A DNA stretch of 33,715 nt from JBCDBL01 sp039183635 (GTDB lineage Bacteria > Pseudomonadota > Alphaproteobacteria > Caulobacterales > Parvularculaceae), in the NCBI GenBank assembly GCA_039183635.1, contig JBCDBL010000034.1, positions 1-33,715 on the forward strand, written 5' to 3'. Under the pieces are notes generated by a model. That model was given only the letters and a program-made list of their open reading frames with translations. It was not told the DNA's origin and did no database searches. Position 1 is the first letter of the stretch, and each line of letters begins with the position of its first letter. Positions 24,715 to 33,527 of this stretch are shown here, piece after piece. Position numbers and translations under genes: made by a program.

Positions 24715-24773
24715 CCCCCTCCGACCCGCGCGTACCGCGCGGCCCACCTCCCCCGTTTCACGGGGGAGGAAAA
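24715..24773 (-). repeat. Interspersed palindromic repeat, inverted unit B'
   Basis: Read on the minus strand it begins TTTCCTCCCCCGTG, has the CGGGGGAGGTG arm, a GCCGCGCGGTACGCGCGGGTC hairpin-like core of slightly greater length, and ends GGAGGGGG. Units B and B' point towards each other about 50 bp apart, forming a composite of about 165 bp. Nothing else is seen in 24505-24882. Confidence 0.7.
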
Positions 24774-24882
24774 CCCGCCAAACAGGCTCCATACGGATGA
24801 CAAAAGCCCGGCGCCGGACGGTTTGCCGCCTGCACTGTAGAACGCGTCCGCCCCCCACAGAAGGCGGAAGGTTTTGATGGAA

Positions 24883-24912
24883 CAAAAAAGCCGCCCAAAA
24901 GGACGGCTTTTT
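24883..24912 (-). terminator. Factor-independent terminator after rpsD
   Basis: On the minus strand AAAAAGCCGTCC, a TTTT loop and GGGCGGCTTTTTT form a stem with one central mismatch followed by a T-run. It begins 18 bp after the rpsD stop. The plus strand also ends in CTTTTT, so it may work in both directions. Confidence 0.85.
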
Positions 24913-24929
24913 GATTTATGTCGTCCTTA

Positions 24930-25547
24930 TCAGGACGAATAGAATTCAACGACGAGGTTCGGCTCCATCGTGCACGCATAAGGCACGTCGCCGAACTCAG
25001 GGATGCGGGCGTACGTCGCCGCCATGCGCTTATGATCCGCCTCGATATAATCGGGCACGTCCCGTTCCGGGCTCTCGGCCGCTTCCAAAACCAGCGCCAT
25101 GGTGCGGGAGCGCTCGCGCACCTCGATCACGTCGCCGGGACGGCAGCGGAACGACGGCACGTTGGTGCGCACGCCGTTCACCATGACATGGCCATGGTTC
25201 ACAAACTGGCGCGCCGCGAACACCGTCGGCACGAATTTCGCGCGGTAAACGATGGCGTCGAGACGGCTTTCAAGAAGACCGATCAGGTTCTCCGCCGTGT
25301 TGCCTTTCAAGCTGGCGGCCCTGTCATAAATTTTACGGAATTGCTTCTCGCCGATATTGCCGTAATAACCTTTGAGCTTTTGCTTGGCCATCAGCTGGAG
25401 GCCGAAGTCGGACATCTTGCCTTTGCGGCGCTGTCCGTGCATGCCCGGGCCGTAATCCCGGCGGTTGACGGGGCTTTTCGGGCGCCCCCAGACATTTTCC
25501 CCAACCCGGCGGTCGAGCTTGTACTTGGCGCTTTGGCGCTTGGACAT
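24930..25547 (-). CDS. rpsD: 30S ribosomal protein S4
   Basis: S4 nucleates 30S assembly and contributes to decoding accuracy. The ATG at 25547 gives 205 aa, the usual alphaproteobacterial length, beginning M-S-K-R-Q-S-A-K-Y-K-L-D-R-R. GAGGA lies just upstream; the frame extends to 25586 without family support. The S4 RNA-binding segment is visible as L-E-S-R-L-D-A-I-V-Y-R followed by R-Q-F-V-N-H-G-H-V-M-V-N-G. It stands alone as a transcription unit with its own terminator. Confidence 0.97.
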   Translation of the reverse strand: MSKRQSAKYKLDRRVGENVWGRPKSPVNRRDYGPGMHGQRRKGKMSDFGLQLMAKQKLKGYYGNIGEKQFRKIYDRAASLKGNTAENLIGLLESRLDAIVYRAKFVPTVFAARQFVNHGHVMVNGVRTNVPSFRCRPGDVIEVRERSRTMALVLEAAESPERDVPDYIEADHKRMAATYARIPEFGDVPYACTMEPNLVVEFYSS

Positions 25548-25691
25548 TATTCCTCGCTTTCGACGCGGACCGGCCGAAAACCTCATGTTTTCAGCGATTT
25601 CAACGGCGGCTCCGCACCAACCCGTTATGAAAGACCGGTGATCTATCGGGCGGACGGGGTGGTGTCAACCCGTTTACGGCCGCCGACGCCG

Positions 25692-26417
25692 TCAGGACCG
25701 CACGGAAAACGGCGTGAAATCGGTGTCTTTGTCATAGACGTCAACGCCTTCGGCTTTCTTCAAAGCGCCGACGACACGGTAGGTCACGGGCGTCAACAGC
25801 GCCTCCCAGCCGACTTTCAACAAATAGTTTGTCGCCATGACGGTCAGCACCAGCTCCACCGGCCATACGCCGAGAAACGCCAGCGGGTAAAACAGAAGGC
25901 TGTCCACCCCCTGCCCCACCACCGTGGAGCCGATCGTCCGCGTCCACAGATGCCGGCCTTCGGTCCACACCTTCATGCGCGCCATGACATAGGCGTTGGC
26001 GAGTTCGCCCGCCCAGAACGCGGCGAGGGAGGCGAACACGATGCGTGGGGTGAGCCCGAAGACCTCTTCATAGGCCGCCTGCCCCTCCCACCCCGGCGCG
26101 GGCGGCAGCTTGACGACGACAAACGCCATGAACGCCATGAACAGGACCGCGGCGAACCCCGCCCACACGACCCGGCGCGCCCGGGCGTAGCCGTAGACCT
26201 CCGTCAAAATATCTCCGAGGACATAGGAGATCGGGAAGAACAGGACGCCGGCGCCGAACTGAAAGCCTGAGATTTCCGACACTTTCGCCGCACCGATCAA
26301 ATTCGAACAAATCAGCACCGCAACGAACGCCGCCATGGCGAAATCGTAATAGCGGAAGCGGTGACCCGACAGGTCAGCCGTTTCAGAGACGGTTTTTATG
26401 GGTTCAGCATCAGACAT
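25692..26417 (-). CDS. yhhQ: Queuosine precursor transporter-type (VUT family) membrane protein
   Basis: Members such as E. coli YhhQ import the 7-deazaguanine precursors preQ0/preQ1 for queuosine in tRNA. The 241-aa protein has about six transmembrane helices. Family segments include I-C-S-N-L-I-G-A-A-K in the first helix, the F-F-P-I-S-Y-V-L-G-D-I-L-T-E-V-Y-G stretch after it, and a later G-S-T-V-V-G-Q-G-V-D-S-L-L-F-Y. The substrate is taken from the family and not proven here. The ATG at 26417 is preferred over a GTG at 26435; neither has a clear ribosome-binding site. It lies upstream of rpsD on the same strand with 144 bp between. Confidence 0.9.
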   Translation of the reverse strand: MSDAEPIKTVSETADLSGHRFRYYDFAMAAFVAVLICSNLIGAAKVSEISGFQFGAGVLFFPISYVLGDILTEVYGYARARRVVWAGFAAVLFMAFMAFVVVKLPPAPGWEGQAAYEEVFGLTPRIVFASLAAFWAGELANAYVMARMKVWTEGRHLWTRTIGSTVVGQGVDSLLFYPLAFLGVWPVELVLTVMATNYLLKVGWEALLTPVTYRVVGALKKAEGVDVYDKDTDFTPFSVRS

Positions 26418-26466
26418 AAAATAAAGCCGCCGCACCTATGTCACGGGGTGCGCAAAGCAAAAGCCG

Positions 26467-26916
26467 TCACCCCCCAGCGCGCCGTTCCATGTCTTCTGCA
26501 TGCCGGCGCATCAATTCCTCGCTGGAGATCTCCTCAATAAAGCTCGCCACAAACCATAAATTGCCGAAGGGGTCGCGCAGACCGCCATGGCGGTCGCCGT
26601 AAAATTGATCCCCCACCGGCATAAATTCTGTTCCGCCGGCGGCGAGCGCTTTGGCGTGAACCGCATCGGCGTCGGCGACATAAAGGTATGTGCAGGCCGG
26701 CATGGCTTCGCTTGGGTCCGGCGACTGACCGACCATGATCACGCCATCGTCGATCTTCACCTGGACGTGCATCACCGTATCGTCCGGCCCGGGCAGGCTT
26801 TCTATGATCTCACCGCCGAACGCGTCGACCATATAAACGGCGAGCGCCTTTGCGTCCGAAGCCATAAGATAGGGCGTCACAGCGCCAAACCCCGCCGGGC
26901 GTTTAACATCCGTCAT
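26467..26916 (-). CDS. VOC-superfamily (glyoxalase/PhnB-like) protein
   Basis: The 149-aa protein has the two beta-alpha-beta-beta-beta modules of the vicinal-oxygen-chelate fold, with V-T-P-Y-L-M near the start, H-V-Q-V-K-I-D-D-G-V-I-M-V in the first module and the ending D-R-H-G-G-L-R-D-P-F-G-N-L-W-F-V-A-S. This is the PhnB/YdcJ-like subgroup, whose members include metal-dependent enzymes and binding proteins. The substrate is unknown. It is about 50 bp upstream of the transporter gene on the same strand, but their functions have no evident link. Confidence 0.88.
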   Translation of the reverse strand: MTDVKRPAGFGAVTPYLMASDAKALAVYMVDAFGGEIIESLPGPDDTVMHVQVKIDDGVIMVGQSPDPSEAMPACTYLYVADADAVHAKALAAGGTEFMPVGDQFYGDRHGGLRDPFGNLWFVASFIEEISSEELMRRHAEDMERRAGG

Positions 26917-27005
26917 AAAAGCGTCCTTTGCATCTCAACTTGTGTTGCAAAGGTAGCGCAATGGGCAGACCGCGCAAGCCGGAGAGATAAGCGGTTCCGC
27001 CGCCG

Positions 27006-27524
27006 TCACCCAAAAGAAACGCGCTTTTTTCCGTCGCCCTTTTCAAACACAAGCGTTTTCACAGCCCCGCCCATCTCGAAGTTGACGTGGTTGATCTGAT
27101 CACTGAACAGATCTTGAAACACGCCATTTTCAATCGCAAGAGCGGCAGGAGGCTGAGATAAAGGCATTTCCTGATAGACGAACACATAATTCCGGTCGAG
27201 TTCGGCGCCAACCATCTTAAGGGGCAAGGGGACGCCTTCGGTGGAGAAAAGACGGAACTGCTCTTCCACATGGAGGGCGAGGCGAGCACGACCCTTTATA
27301 TCCGTAACAGCCGCATCGGGATCGGTTTCAAGAAAGTGGCCGGCGTCGTGGGCGTGCAGGCGATGAATAACCTGCAGCGCCTGGGCTGTCGCATCCCAAC
27401 GCACGGTGGTGAGGGCGATCCGCTGACGGTGCGCGGAGACAGGCGTCAGCCCGCCGGCGATAACAAATGCGCCGGCGACGGCGGCGAGCGCGGCGCGCCG
27501 CGTCGCACAAACATTGGAGATCAT
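27006..27524 (-). CDS. DUF6702-like secreted protein
   Basis: The 172-aa protein begins with a signal peptide (cleavage probably after Ala31 in P-V-S-A-H) that contains T-R-R-A-A-L, so twin-arginine export is possible though the motif is incomplete. The mature part starts H-R-Q-R-I-A-L-T-T-V-R-W and has alternating strands, similar to the DUF6702 family often found beside M1 peptidases; this family call is from memory of its layout. The ATG is 3 bp after the stop of the M1 peptidase gene, so translation must be tightly coupled and the two products probably work together in the periplasm. Its function is not known. Confidence 0.75.
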   Translation of the reverse strand: MISNVCATRRAALAAVAGAFVIAGGLTPVSAHRQRIALTTVRWDATAQALQVIHRLHAHDAGHFLETDPDAAVTDIKGRARLALHVEEQFRLFSTEGVPLPLKMVGAELDRNYVFVYQEMPLSQPPAALAIENGVFQDLFSDQINHVNFEMGGAVKTLVFEKGDGKKRVSFG

Positions 27525-27527
27525 AAG

Positions 27528-29996
27528 CTAGTCTTCCGCAGGCTGCAGAGGCGCCGCCCCGCCAGCCTCAACCTCGTCCTTGGCGGCGCCCTTCAACTCG
27601 ACCAACATGTCGGCCATGAGGTCGCGGTCTTTGCTGTCTGATTTATAAAGATCGAGGCGCGAGGACATGATGCGACGTGGAAAGTGATTGTCCTGACGGT
27701 TCGTGTCAGGCAGTTCATTCCGCGTATCGATCGCAATCGATGTAATCTTCTCTTGACTGATGATCAGTTTCGTCGCCGCCCGATGGTTGCGCCGCCAGAT
27801 TTCCGCTGGAATATCCATGCGTTCCGACGCGCCGCTTTCATAGGTGATTTCGAGCGGGAGCGGCATCACCAGGCCGCCGGTGTTCACGAAATCGACGAAG
27901 TAGACATACTCATCATCGGCGATAGCGCGTTCCAGGGCCGCACGCTCCCAATCCTCAAGTCCGTCCAGCGTATCTTGATACGCATTACGGTCCTTATTCG
28001 AAGGGGTGAACGGATCGTTCTCATTGTAGAAATCAGCGAGCTCGGGAAACCGCTGCAGCCGCGTTTGACGGCCCTCTTCGCGGTTGCGAATCTGGGCCAG
28101 GGTCTCCGGCTCGCGGGCGGCGGTTTCGTCCCGCACCAGAGGCATTTCGACATCAGGGTCCAGGGTGGAGATTTTATACTCCCTGACATCGGCGACGCCG
28201 ACATCCACATGGTCCGTCGAATAGAACCAACCGCGCCAGAACCAGTCGAGATCCACAGCCGAGGCGTCCTCCATGGTCCGAAAAAAGTCCGACGGCGTCG
28301 GTCGCTTGAATTTCCACCGCGTCGCATATTCGCGGAACGCATGGTCGAACAGCTCCCGTCCCATCACCGTTTCGCGGAGCAACGCAAGACCGGCTGCGGG
28401 CTTTGAATAGGCGTTCGGGCCGAATTGCAAAATCGCGTCCGACTGGGTCATGATCGGAACCTGGTTTTCGCTTTTCATATACTCGGCGATGTAATCCATC
28501 ACGTTCGTCTTGTTGCCGCGCCAGGCCGGATAATTCTCCTCCCACTCAAGCTCCGCAACATATTCCAGGAACGTGTTGATCCCCTCATCCATCCATGTCC
28601 ATTGCCGTTCGTCGGAGTTTACGACCATCGGAAAATAGATATGGCCGATTTCATGGATGATGACGCCGATGAGGCCGTATTTGAGCCGGCGGGAATATGT
28701 CCGCTCCCCGCTTTTCTCATCTTCGCTTGGGCGGTACCCGTTGAAGGTGATCATCGGATACTCCATGCCGCCCCGCTCCCAGGAATTGACGGAAATCGCC
28801 ACGGGATAGGGATAGGCGAAGGAAAAGCGCGAATAGACATCCATCGTATGGGCCACGGCGTGGGTGGAGTATTGCGACCAGACCGGCTCGCCTTCGTTGG
28901 GGTAAAACGACATCGCCATAACGACGGGGTTCACCCGGTCGTCCTGCTCATACCCCATGGCGTCCCAGATATATTTGCGCGAACTCGCCCAGGCGAAGTC
29001 GCGCACGTTCCGCGCCCGGAACCGCCAGGTTTTCATCTCCGACGTCCCCTCTTTTTCATTGTCGAGGGCCTCCTCCGGCGTGACGATGAAAACAGGGCTG
29101 TCGGCGTTCCGGGCCTCGGCGAGCCGCGTGCGCTGCTCCGCCGTCAGCACGTCGTTCGGGTTCTGCAGAACGCCGCTGGACGCGACGATATGGTCCGCGG
29201 GGACCGTAATTTCGACGTCGTAATCGCCGAACTCCAGCGTGAACTCGCCGCGACCCAGAAATTGCTGGTTGAGCCAGCCGCCATAATCCGTGTAGGCCGC
29301 CATGCGCGGAAACCACTGGGCGAGAAAGTATTGATACGTGTCCGTCTCCGGGAAGTATTCATATCCCCCCCGACCGCCGATCACGGATTCTTCGATGATG
29401 TTGAAACTCCAGTCGATGGAGAAGATCGCCTTGCCGCCGGCGCGCAAGGGCTCGGACAGATCGATCCGCAGCATCGTATCGACGATCTTGTAATCGAGCG
29501 CCCCGCCGCGGCCGTCTTCCACGGCATTAATCTCAAAACCGTACTCCAAGTCCTTGAACGCCTGATGGCGGGCGAGCGCGCCGTAGGACAAAGAATCCCC
29601 CGCGCCTGTCCGGGTGCGGCGGGTGCCCGACGTCGCCGCGGTTTCAGACCGCCGGGCGAGGGATGTGTCGCGGAACCGGTTCTGGTCGAGCTGGACCCAT
29701 AAATACCGCAAATCATCGGGGGAGTTGTTCGTGTAGGTGATGAGAGCCGAGGCGTCGATGCGTTTGGCCTCCTCATCGAGAGCGACCTGGATCTTGTAGT
29801 CCGCGCGCTGTTGCCAGTATTCGGGGCCCGGCGCGCCGGAGGCCGTGCGATAAACATTCGGGGTTGGCAGATCCGGCCCCAATTGGCGGAACCGGTCCTC
29901 ATAGACGCCTTTGGTCTGTTTAATGGCGTCTGTCGCGCCGACTTGCCCCGTCAAAACGACGCTGACAGCCCCAAGAAAAGCTAAGAAAATGCGCAT
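27528..29996 (-). CDS. M1-family zinc metallopeptidase
   Basis: The 822-aa protein has a Sec signal peptide (residues 1-20) and an M1 aminopeptidase-like domain. The zinc site H-E-I-G-H (His448, His452) is followed 18 residues later by Glu471 in M-D-E-G-I-N-T-F, the exact M1 spacing. The substrate-binding G-x-M-E-N motif appears as G-G-M-E-Y-P, with Tyr in place of Asn, so exopeptidase specificity may differ. The C-terminal third is beta-rich and ends in an Ala/Glu-rich tail. I start at the ATG at 29996 with GGAG five bases upstream; the frame runs to 30056. It would act in the periplasm or at the cell surface and is coupled to the DUF6702-like gene downstream. Confidence 0.94.
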   Translation of the reverse strand: MRIFLAFLGAVSVVLTGQVGATDAIKQTKGVYEDRFRQLGPDLPTPNVYRTASGAPGPEYWQQRADYKIQVALDEEAKRIDASALITYTNNSPDDLRYLWVQLDQNRFRDTSLARRSETAATSGTRRTRTGAGDSLSYGALARHQAFKDLEYGFEINAVEDGRGGALDYKIVDTMLRIDLSEPLRAGGKAIFSIDWSFNIIEESVIGGRGGYEYFPETDTYQYFLAQWFPRMAAYTDYGGWLNQQFLGRGEFTLEFGDYDVEITVPADHIVASSGVLQNPNDVLTAEQRTRLAEARNADSPVFIVTPEEALDNEKEGTSEMKTWRFRARNVRDFAWASSRKYIWDAMGYEQDDRVNPVVMAMSFYPNEGEPVWSQYSTHAVAHTMDVYSRFSFAYPYPVAISVNSWERGGMEYPMITFNGYRPSEDEKSGERTYSRRLKYGLIGVIIHEIGHIYFPMVVNSDERQWTWMDEGINTFLEYVAELEWEENYPAWRGNKTNVMDYIAEYMKSENQVPIMTQSDAILQFGPNAYSKPAAGLALLRETVMGRELFDHAFREYATRWKFKRPTPSDFFRTMEDASAVDLDWFWRGWFYSTDHVDVGVADVREYKISTLDPDVEMPLVRDETAAREPETLAQIRNREEGRQTRLQRFPELADFYNENDPFTPSNKDRNAYQDTLDGLEDWERAALERAIADDEYVYFVDFVNTGGLVMPLPLEITYESGASERMDIPAEIWRRNHRAATKLIISQEKITSIAIDTRNELPDTNRQDNHFPRRIMSSRLDLYKSDSKDRDLMADMLVELKGAAKDEVEAGGAAPLQPAED

Positions 29997-30128
29997 GCCT
30001 TCTCCGATATGTCTTCCGCATGAAATCGCCCTTAAACGCACGCTTGTTCGGCGCACGCTCAGATCATTGGAATAGCTTGCACATCACGGAAGCGAAGGCA
30101 AAGGCCGTATGCTTTCACTTCGCCGTAT

Positions 30129-30908
30129 TCAAGAGGCGTTCCGACGCCGGCGCGGGCCGTTTTCCAAAGCCTTGACCACCCCGCGCAAGGTCTGCACCTC
30201 CTGGCGCGTCAGCTCCGCCCGGGTCAGCATGGTGCGCAGATGACGCGCCATGACGTCGCGCTTGGCCGCGGGGAAAAAATAGCCGGCGCCGTCCAGGGCT
30301 TGTTCCAACTGATCGAACAGGCCGAACAGCTCTTGCTTTTCCGCCGGCGGGACATCCCTATAGGCGTCGCCGAACCCCTGTTTCAGCCCGCGCGCACGAG
30401 CCCATTCATAGGCGATGAGAAACGCCGCCTGAGCGAGGTTCAAGGACGCAAAGCCCGGGTTCACCGGCGCGGTGATGATGGCGTCGGCGTGGGCGACATC
30501 CTCCGTCGACAGTCCCTACCTTTCGCAGCCGAACAGAACGGCGCACCGCACGCCGCTTTCGACCTTCTCGGCAAGGCGCGCTGCGGCATCTTCCGGGGAA
30601 AAAACAGGCTTGCGCATGTCCCGCGGCCGGGCCGTTGTCGCCATGACATAGCTGCAGTCGCCCACGGCGGCGGCGAGATCATCGAACACCCTAGCGCTGT
30701 CGAGCACCGCGGAGGCGCCGGCCGCCATGGCGCCGGCTTTTTCGTTGGGCCAGCCATCCCGCGGCGCCACAAGCCGCATGGCCGTTAAGCCAAAGTTCAA
30801 CATGCCCCGCGCGGCCGCGCCGATATTTTCCCCCATCTGCGGCTCCACCAGCACGAAGACGGGCTGCGGTTCAGGGACGCTTTGTTTGCTACGATCCGTT
30901 CCTGACAT
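30129..30908 (-). pseudogene. trmJ: tRNA (cytidine/uridine-2'-O)-methyltransferase TrmJ, interrupted by an amber codon
   Basis: TrmJ methylates the ribose of nucleotide 32 in several tRNAs. The first 130 codons encode a clear SPOUT domain (V-F-V-L-V-E-P-Q-M-G-E-N-I-G-A-A-A-R near the start, C-A-V-L-F-G-C-E-R at the break). A TAG at 30518-30516 follows that arginine, and the same frame continues with G-L-S-T-E-D-V and the rest of the family sequence, including A-P-V-N-P-G-F-A-S-L-N-L-A-Q-A-A, to 30129. Family members have E-R-x-G-L here, so one base change (for instance TCG to TAG) explains it. Either the gene is inactivated, with the stop lying in the cofactor-binding knot, or this is a sequencing error. 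The start at 30908 is divergent from icd. Confidence 0.88.
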
Positions 30909-30971
30909 TCTTTTCCACCTTAACACCCTTCAAGTCTTGGCCATCAGGCCTTCCGCAGCACAAAGCGGGGT

Positions 30972-30977
30972 GTTATA
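30972..30977 (-). promoter_or_regulatory. Candidate extended -10 element for trmJ
   Basis: On the minus strand TTGC-TATAAC contains an extended -10 (TGC before TATAAC) 64 bp upstream of the trmJ start. No good -35 hexamer is at standard spacing, as expected for extended -10 promoters. Confidence 0.35.
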
Positions 30978-31078
30978 GCAAGCGCCATGTCCCCCGCTGC
31001 GCAAGCTTTCGTTTGGCGCCTTCGATAGTCCGCCCCACGCGCCGCGCCACGCTCACAATGTAGAACTGAGGTCGTTCC

Positions 31079-32293
31079 ATGCAAAAAATTAAGGTCGCGA
31101 ATCCCGTCGTCGAGTTGGACGGAGACGAGATGACGCGGATCATCTGGCAACTCATCAAAGACAAGCTTATCCATCCCTATCTCGATATCGATCTGAAATA
31201 TTACGATCTTGGGATGGAGGCGCGCGACGAGACCGACGACCAGATCACCATCGACGCAGCGAACGCCATCAAGGAGCATGGCGTCGGCGTGAAGTGCGCC
31301 ACCATCACCCCGGACGAAGCGCGGGTCGAAGAGTTCGGTCTTAAAAAAATGTGGCGCTCCCCCAACGGGACGATCCGTAATATTTTGGGCGGCGTCGTTT
31401 TCCGTGAGCCGATCATCATCAAGAACGTACCGCGCCTCGTGCCGGGCTGGACCCAGCCGGTGATCATCGGCCGTCACGCGTTCGGCGACCAGTACCGCGC
31501 CACGGACTTCCTGTTCCCGGGCAAGGGCAAGCTCTCCATCAAATGGGAAGGGGAAAGCGGCGAGATCATTGAGCATGAGGTCTTCGACGCTCCGGACGCC
31601 GGCATCGCCATGGGCATGTACAACCTCGACGAGTCGATCCGCGACTTCGCCCGGGCCTGCTTCAACTACGGCCTGCAACGCAACTACCCTGTCTACCTGT
31701 CCACGAAAAACACGATCCTTAAGAAATATGACGGCCGGTTCAAGGATCTTTTCATGGAGATCTATGAAACGGAGTTCAAAGAGGCGTTTGAGAAGATCGG
31801 CACGCACTACGAACACCGCCTCATCGACGACATGGTGGCGGCCTGTTTGAAATGGTCCGGCGGGTATGTGTGGGCCTGTAAGAACTATGACGGCGACGTC
31901 CAGTCCGACACGGTGGCGCAAGGCTTCGGCTCCCTCGGCCTGATGACCTCCGTTCTCATGACCCCGGACGGCAAAACGGTAGAGGCGGAGGCCGCCCACG
32001 GCACAGTCACCCGCCACTTCCGCGCCCATCAAAAGGGCGAAGCGACGTCCACGAACTCCATCGCCTCGATCTACGCCTGGACAAGAGGCCTTGCGCACCG
32101 CGGCAAGCTGGACGGCAATGAAGATCTCATCAAGTTCTCCAACACGCTGGAGGCGACGATCATCAAAACCGTTGAAGGCGGCCACATGACGAAGGACCTC
32201 GCCTTGCTCATCGGCGCGGAACAAAGCTGGCTGACCACGGAAGGTTTCCTCGACAAGGTGGACGAGAATTTCCAGAAAGCCATGGGGGCGTAA
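31079..32293 (+). CDS. icd: NADP-dependent isocitrate dehydrogenase
   Basis: The enzyme oxidises isocitrate to 2-oxoglutarate in the citrate cycle, producing NADPH. The 404-aa sequence is of the dimeric eukaryote-like type usual in alphaproteobacteria and unlike the E. coli enzyme. Characteristic stretches are V-V-E-L-D-G-D-E-M-T-R-I-I-W at the start, W-R-S-P-N-G-T-I-R-N near 92-101, the K-N-Y-D-G-D-V-Q-S-D metal-binding segment and A-A-H-G-T-V-T-R-H. GAGG lies 7 bases before the ATG. A strong terminator follows, so it is a single-gene transcript. Confidence 0.97.
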   Translation: MQKIKVANPVVELDGDEMTRIIWQLIKDKLIHPYLDIDLKYYDLGMEARDETDDQITIDAANAIKEHGVGVKCATITPDEARVEEFGLKKMWRSPNGTIRNILGGVVFREPIIIKNVPRLVPGWTQPVIIGRHAFGDQYRATDFLFPGKGKLSIKWEGESGEIIEHEVFDAPDAGIAMGMYNLDESIRDFARACFNYGLQRNYPVYLSTKNTILKKYDGRFKDLFMEIYETEFKEAFEKIGTHYEHRLIDDMVAACLKWSGGYVWACKNYDGDVQSDTVAQGFGSLGLMTSVLMTPDGKTVEAEAAHGTVTRHFRAHQKGEATSTNSIASIYAWTRGLAHRGKLDGNEDLIKFSNTLEATIIKTVEGGHMTKDLALLIGAEQSWLTTEGFLDKVDENFQKAMGA

Positions 32294-32316
32294 GCGCTCC
32301 TCCAGAACTTACCAGA

Positions 32317-32350
32317 AAGGCCGGCGACACCGCCGGCCTTTTTATTTATT
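32317..32350 (+). terminator. Factor-independent terminator after icd
   Basis: AAGGCCGGCG and CGCCGGCCTT pair perfectly around ACAC, and TTTATTTATT follows. The stem begins 23 bp after the icd stop codon. Confidence 0.92.
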
Positions 32351-32364
32351 TCGCATTTGCGTCT

Positions 32365-32386
32365 CTTCCCCCGCGCGCGGGGGAAG
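32365..32386. repeat. Short perfect palindrome related to the interspersed repeats
   Basis: The 22-base palindrome has the CTTCCCCCGCG...CGGGGGAAG core seen in units A' and B but lacks the second hairpin and the GGAGGGGG end. It is probably a reduced copy of the same element, 111 bp before the phosphodiesterase start. Confidence 0.6.
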
Positions 32387-32496
32387 GAAGACATTAAATC
32401 TCCGACGTAATGCTGAACTTACCCTCCTTTCGCCCCATTTACGCCCTGCCCCCGCCAAAGGGCGCGTGTAAGAAAGCGAAAAGGGGGGCTTGCGCC

Positions 32497-33459
32497 ATGA
32501 TGAAAACCGCAGTCGCGATAGGAATCGGCCTTGTCGCCAGCCTTTACATTATGAACGCCTCCTGGCGCGCCCCGGCGCCCGACGGCCCGCGCAGCTTTCT
32601 CGCCCATCGCGGGGTGCATCAACTCTATGACCGGGAAAATTTGGGACCGCACGATTGTACGGCGACACGCATGTTTCCCCCGATCCACAGCTTCCTGGAG
32701 AACACCCTCCCGTCCATCGAAGCCGCCCTCGCCCATGGCGCCGACGCCATTGAAATCGACATTCACCCGACGCGCGACGGTGCGTTCATCGTGTTCCACG
32801 ATTACACCGTGGACTGCCGCACCGAGGGGACGGGACGCACCCAGGACAAAACCGTGGCGGAGCTGAAGGCCCTCGACATCGGCTATGGCTACACAGCCGA
32901 CGGCGGGGAGAGTTTTCCCTTTCGCGGCGAAGGCGTCGGATTGGCGCCGACATTGGCTGAGGTTCTCAAAAGCTTTCCCGATACGCCCTTTCTGTTGAAT
33001 TTAAAAGGCGATACGCTGGACCACGCCGACCGTCTGATTGCATATCTGAACGGACTTGACGGCGTCGACGCGTCCAACCTGTCCGTTTACGGCGGCAGCA
33101 ACGCGCTGATGGCGCGGATAGAAAGCCTGGAGCCGCAAATCCGCACATTTACGACATACAGCATAAAGACATGCGCAAAAGCTTACGCCATGTGGGGATG
33201 GTCAGGCCGTATGCCCGCCCTCTGTCGCGACACGACGATGGTCATCCCCGTCAACTTCGCGCCTTATCTGTGGGGTTGGCCCAACCTGTTCCAAAAGCGC
33301 ATGGCGGAGGCGGGAACAAAGGTTTACATAACAGGCCCGCGTCGCAAGAACTTCGCCATAGGCGGGCTGAACTCTGTCGAAGACTATGAGAGCCTGCCTG
33401 CTTCATATAAAGGCGGCATATGGACAGACCAAATCGAACGGTTGCCTGTAAAAGACTAA
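32497..33459 (+). CDS. Glycerophosphodiester phosphodiesterase family protein
   Basis: GDPD enzymes hydrolyse glycerophosphodiesters from phospholipid turnover to glycerol-3-phosphate and an alcohol. The 320-aa protein starts with a hydrophobic segment (residues 5-21) that is a signal peptide or membrane anchor. Active-site motifs of the TIM barrel are H-R-G (37-39), E-N-T (68-70), E-I-D (86-88) and H-D (101-102). The stretch between H-R-G and E-N-T is longer than the usual eight or so residues and contains a cysteine. I start at the ATG at 32497, about 9 bases after AGGGGGG; the adjacent ATG at 32500 is equally possible, and the upstream extension to 32410 is not supported. The product probably acts in the periplasm. 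Confidence 0.93.
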   Translation: MMKTAVAIGIGLVASLYIMNASWRAPAPDGPRSFLAHRGVHQLYDRENLGPHDCTATRMFPPIHSFLENTLPSIEAALAHGADAIEIDIHPTRDGAFIVFHDYTVDCRTEGTGRTQDKTVAELKALDIGYGYTADGGESFPFRGEGVGLAPTLAEVLKSFPDTPFLLNLKGDTLDHADRLIAYLNGLDGVDASNLSVYGGSNALMARIESLEPQIRTFTTYSIKTCAKAYAMWGWSGRMPALCRDTTMVIPVNFAPYLWGWPNLFQKRMAEAGTKVYITGPRRKNFAIGGLNSVEDYESLPASYKGGIWTDQIERLPVKD

Positions 33460-33466
33460 ACACTAG

Positions 33467-33515
33467 AGCGGATTGCAGGCGAAGTGGCTCACCGGTTCGC
33501 CGTCCGCAATCCGCT
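33467..33515 (+). repeat. Palindromic repeat near the right end (first hairpin)
   Basis: AGCGGATTGC (33467-33476) pairs with GCAATCCGCT (33506-33515), with further inner pairing AGGCGAA/TTCGCC. Positions 33471-33507 are repeated, inverted and diverged, at the left end of the window (32-68). Confidence 0.75.
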
Positions 33516-33527
33516 AAAACAAAGACT

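Noticed and set aside
28425..29702. Plus-strand open frame of 425 codons
   Set aside because: It is antisense to the M1 metallopeptidase, which has a complete zinc site.
30944..32224. Minus-strand open frame of 426 codons
   Set aside because: It is antisense to icd; the isocitrate dehydrogenase is unmistakable.
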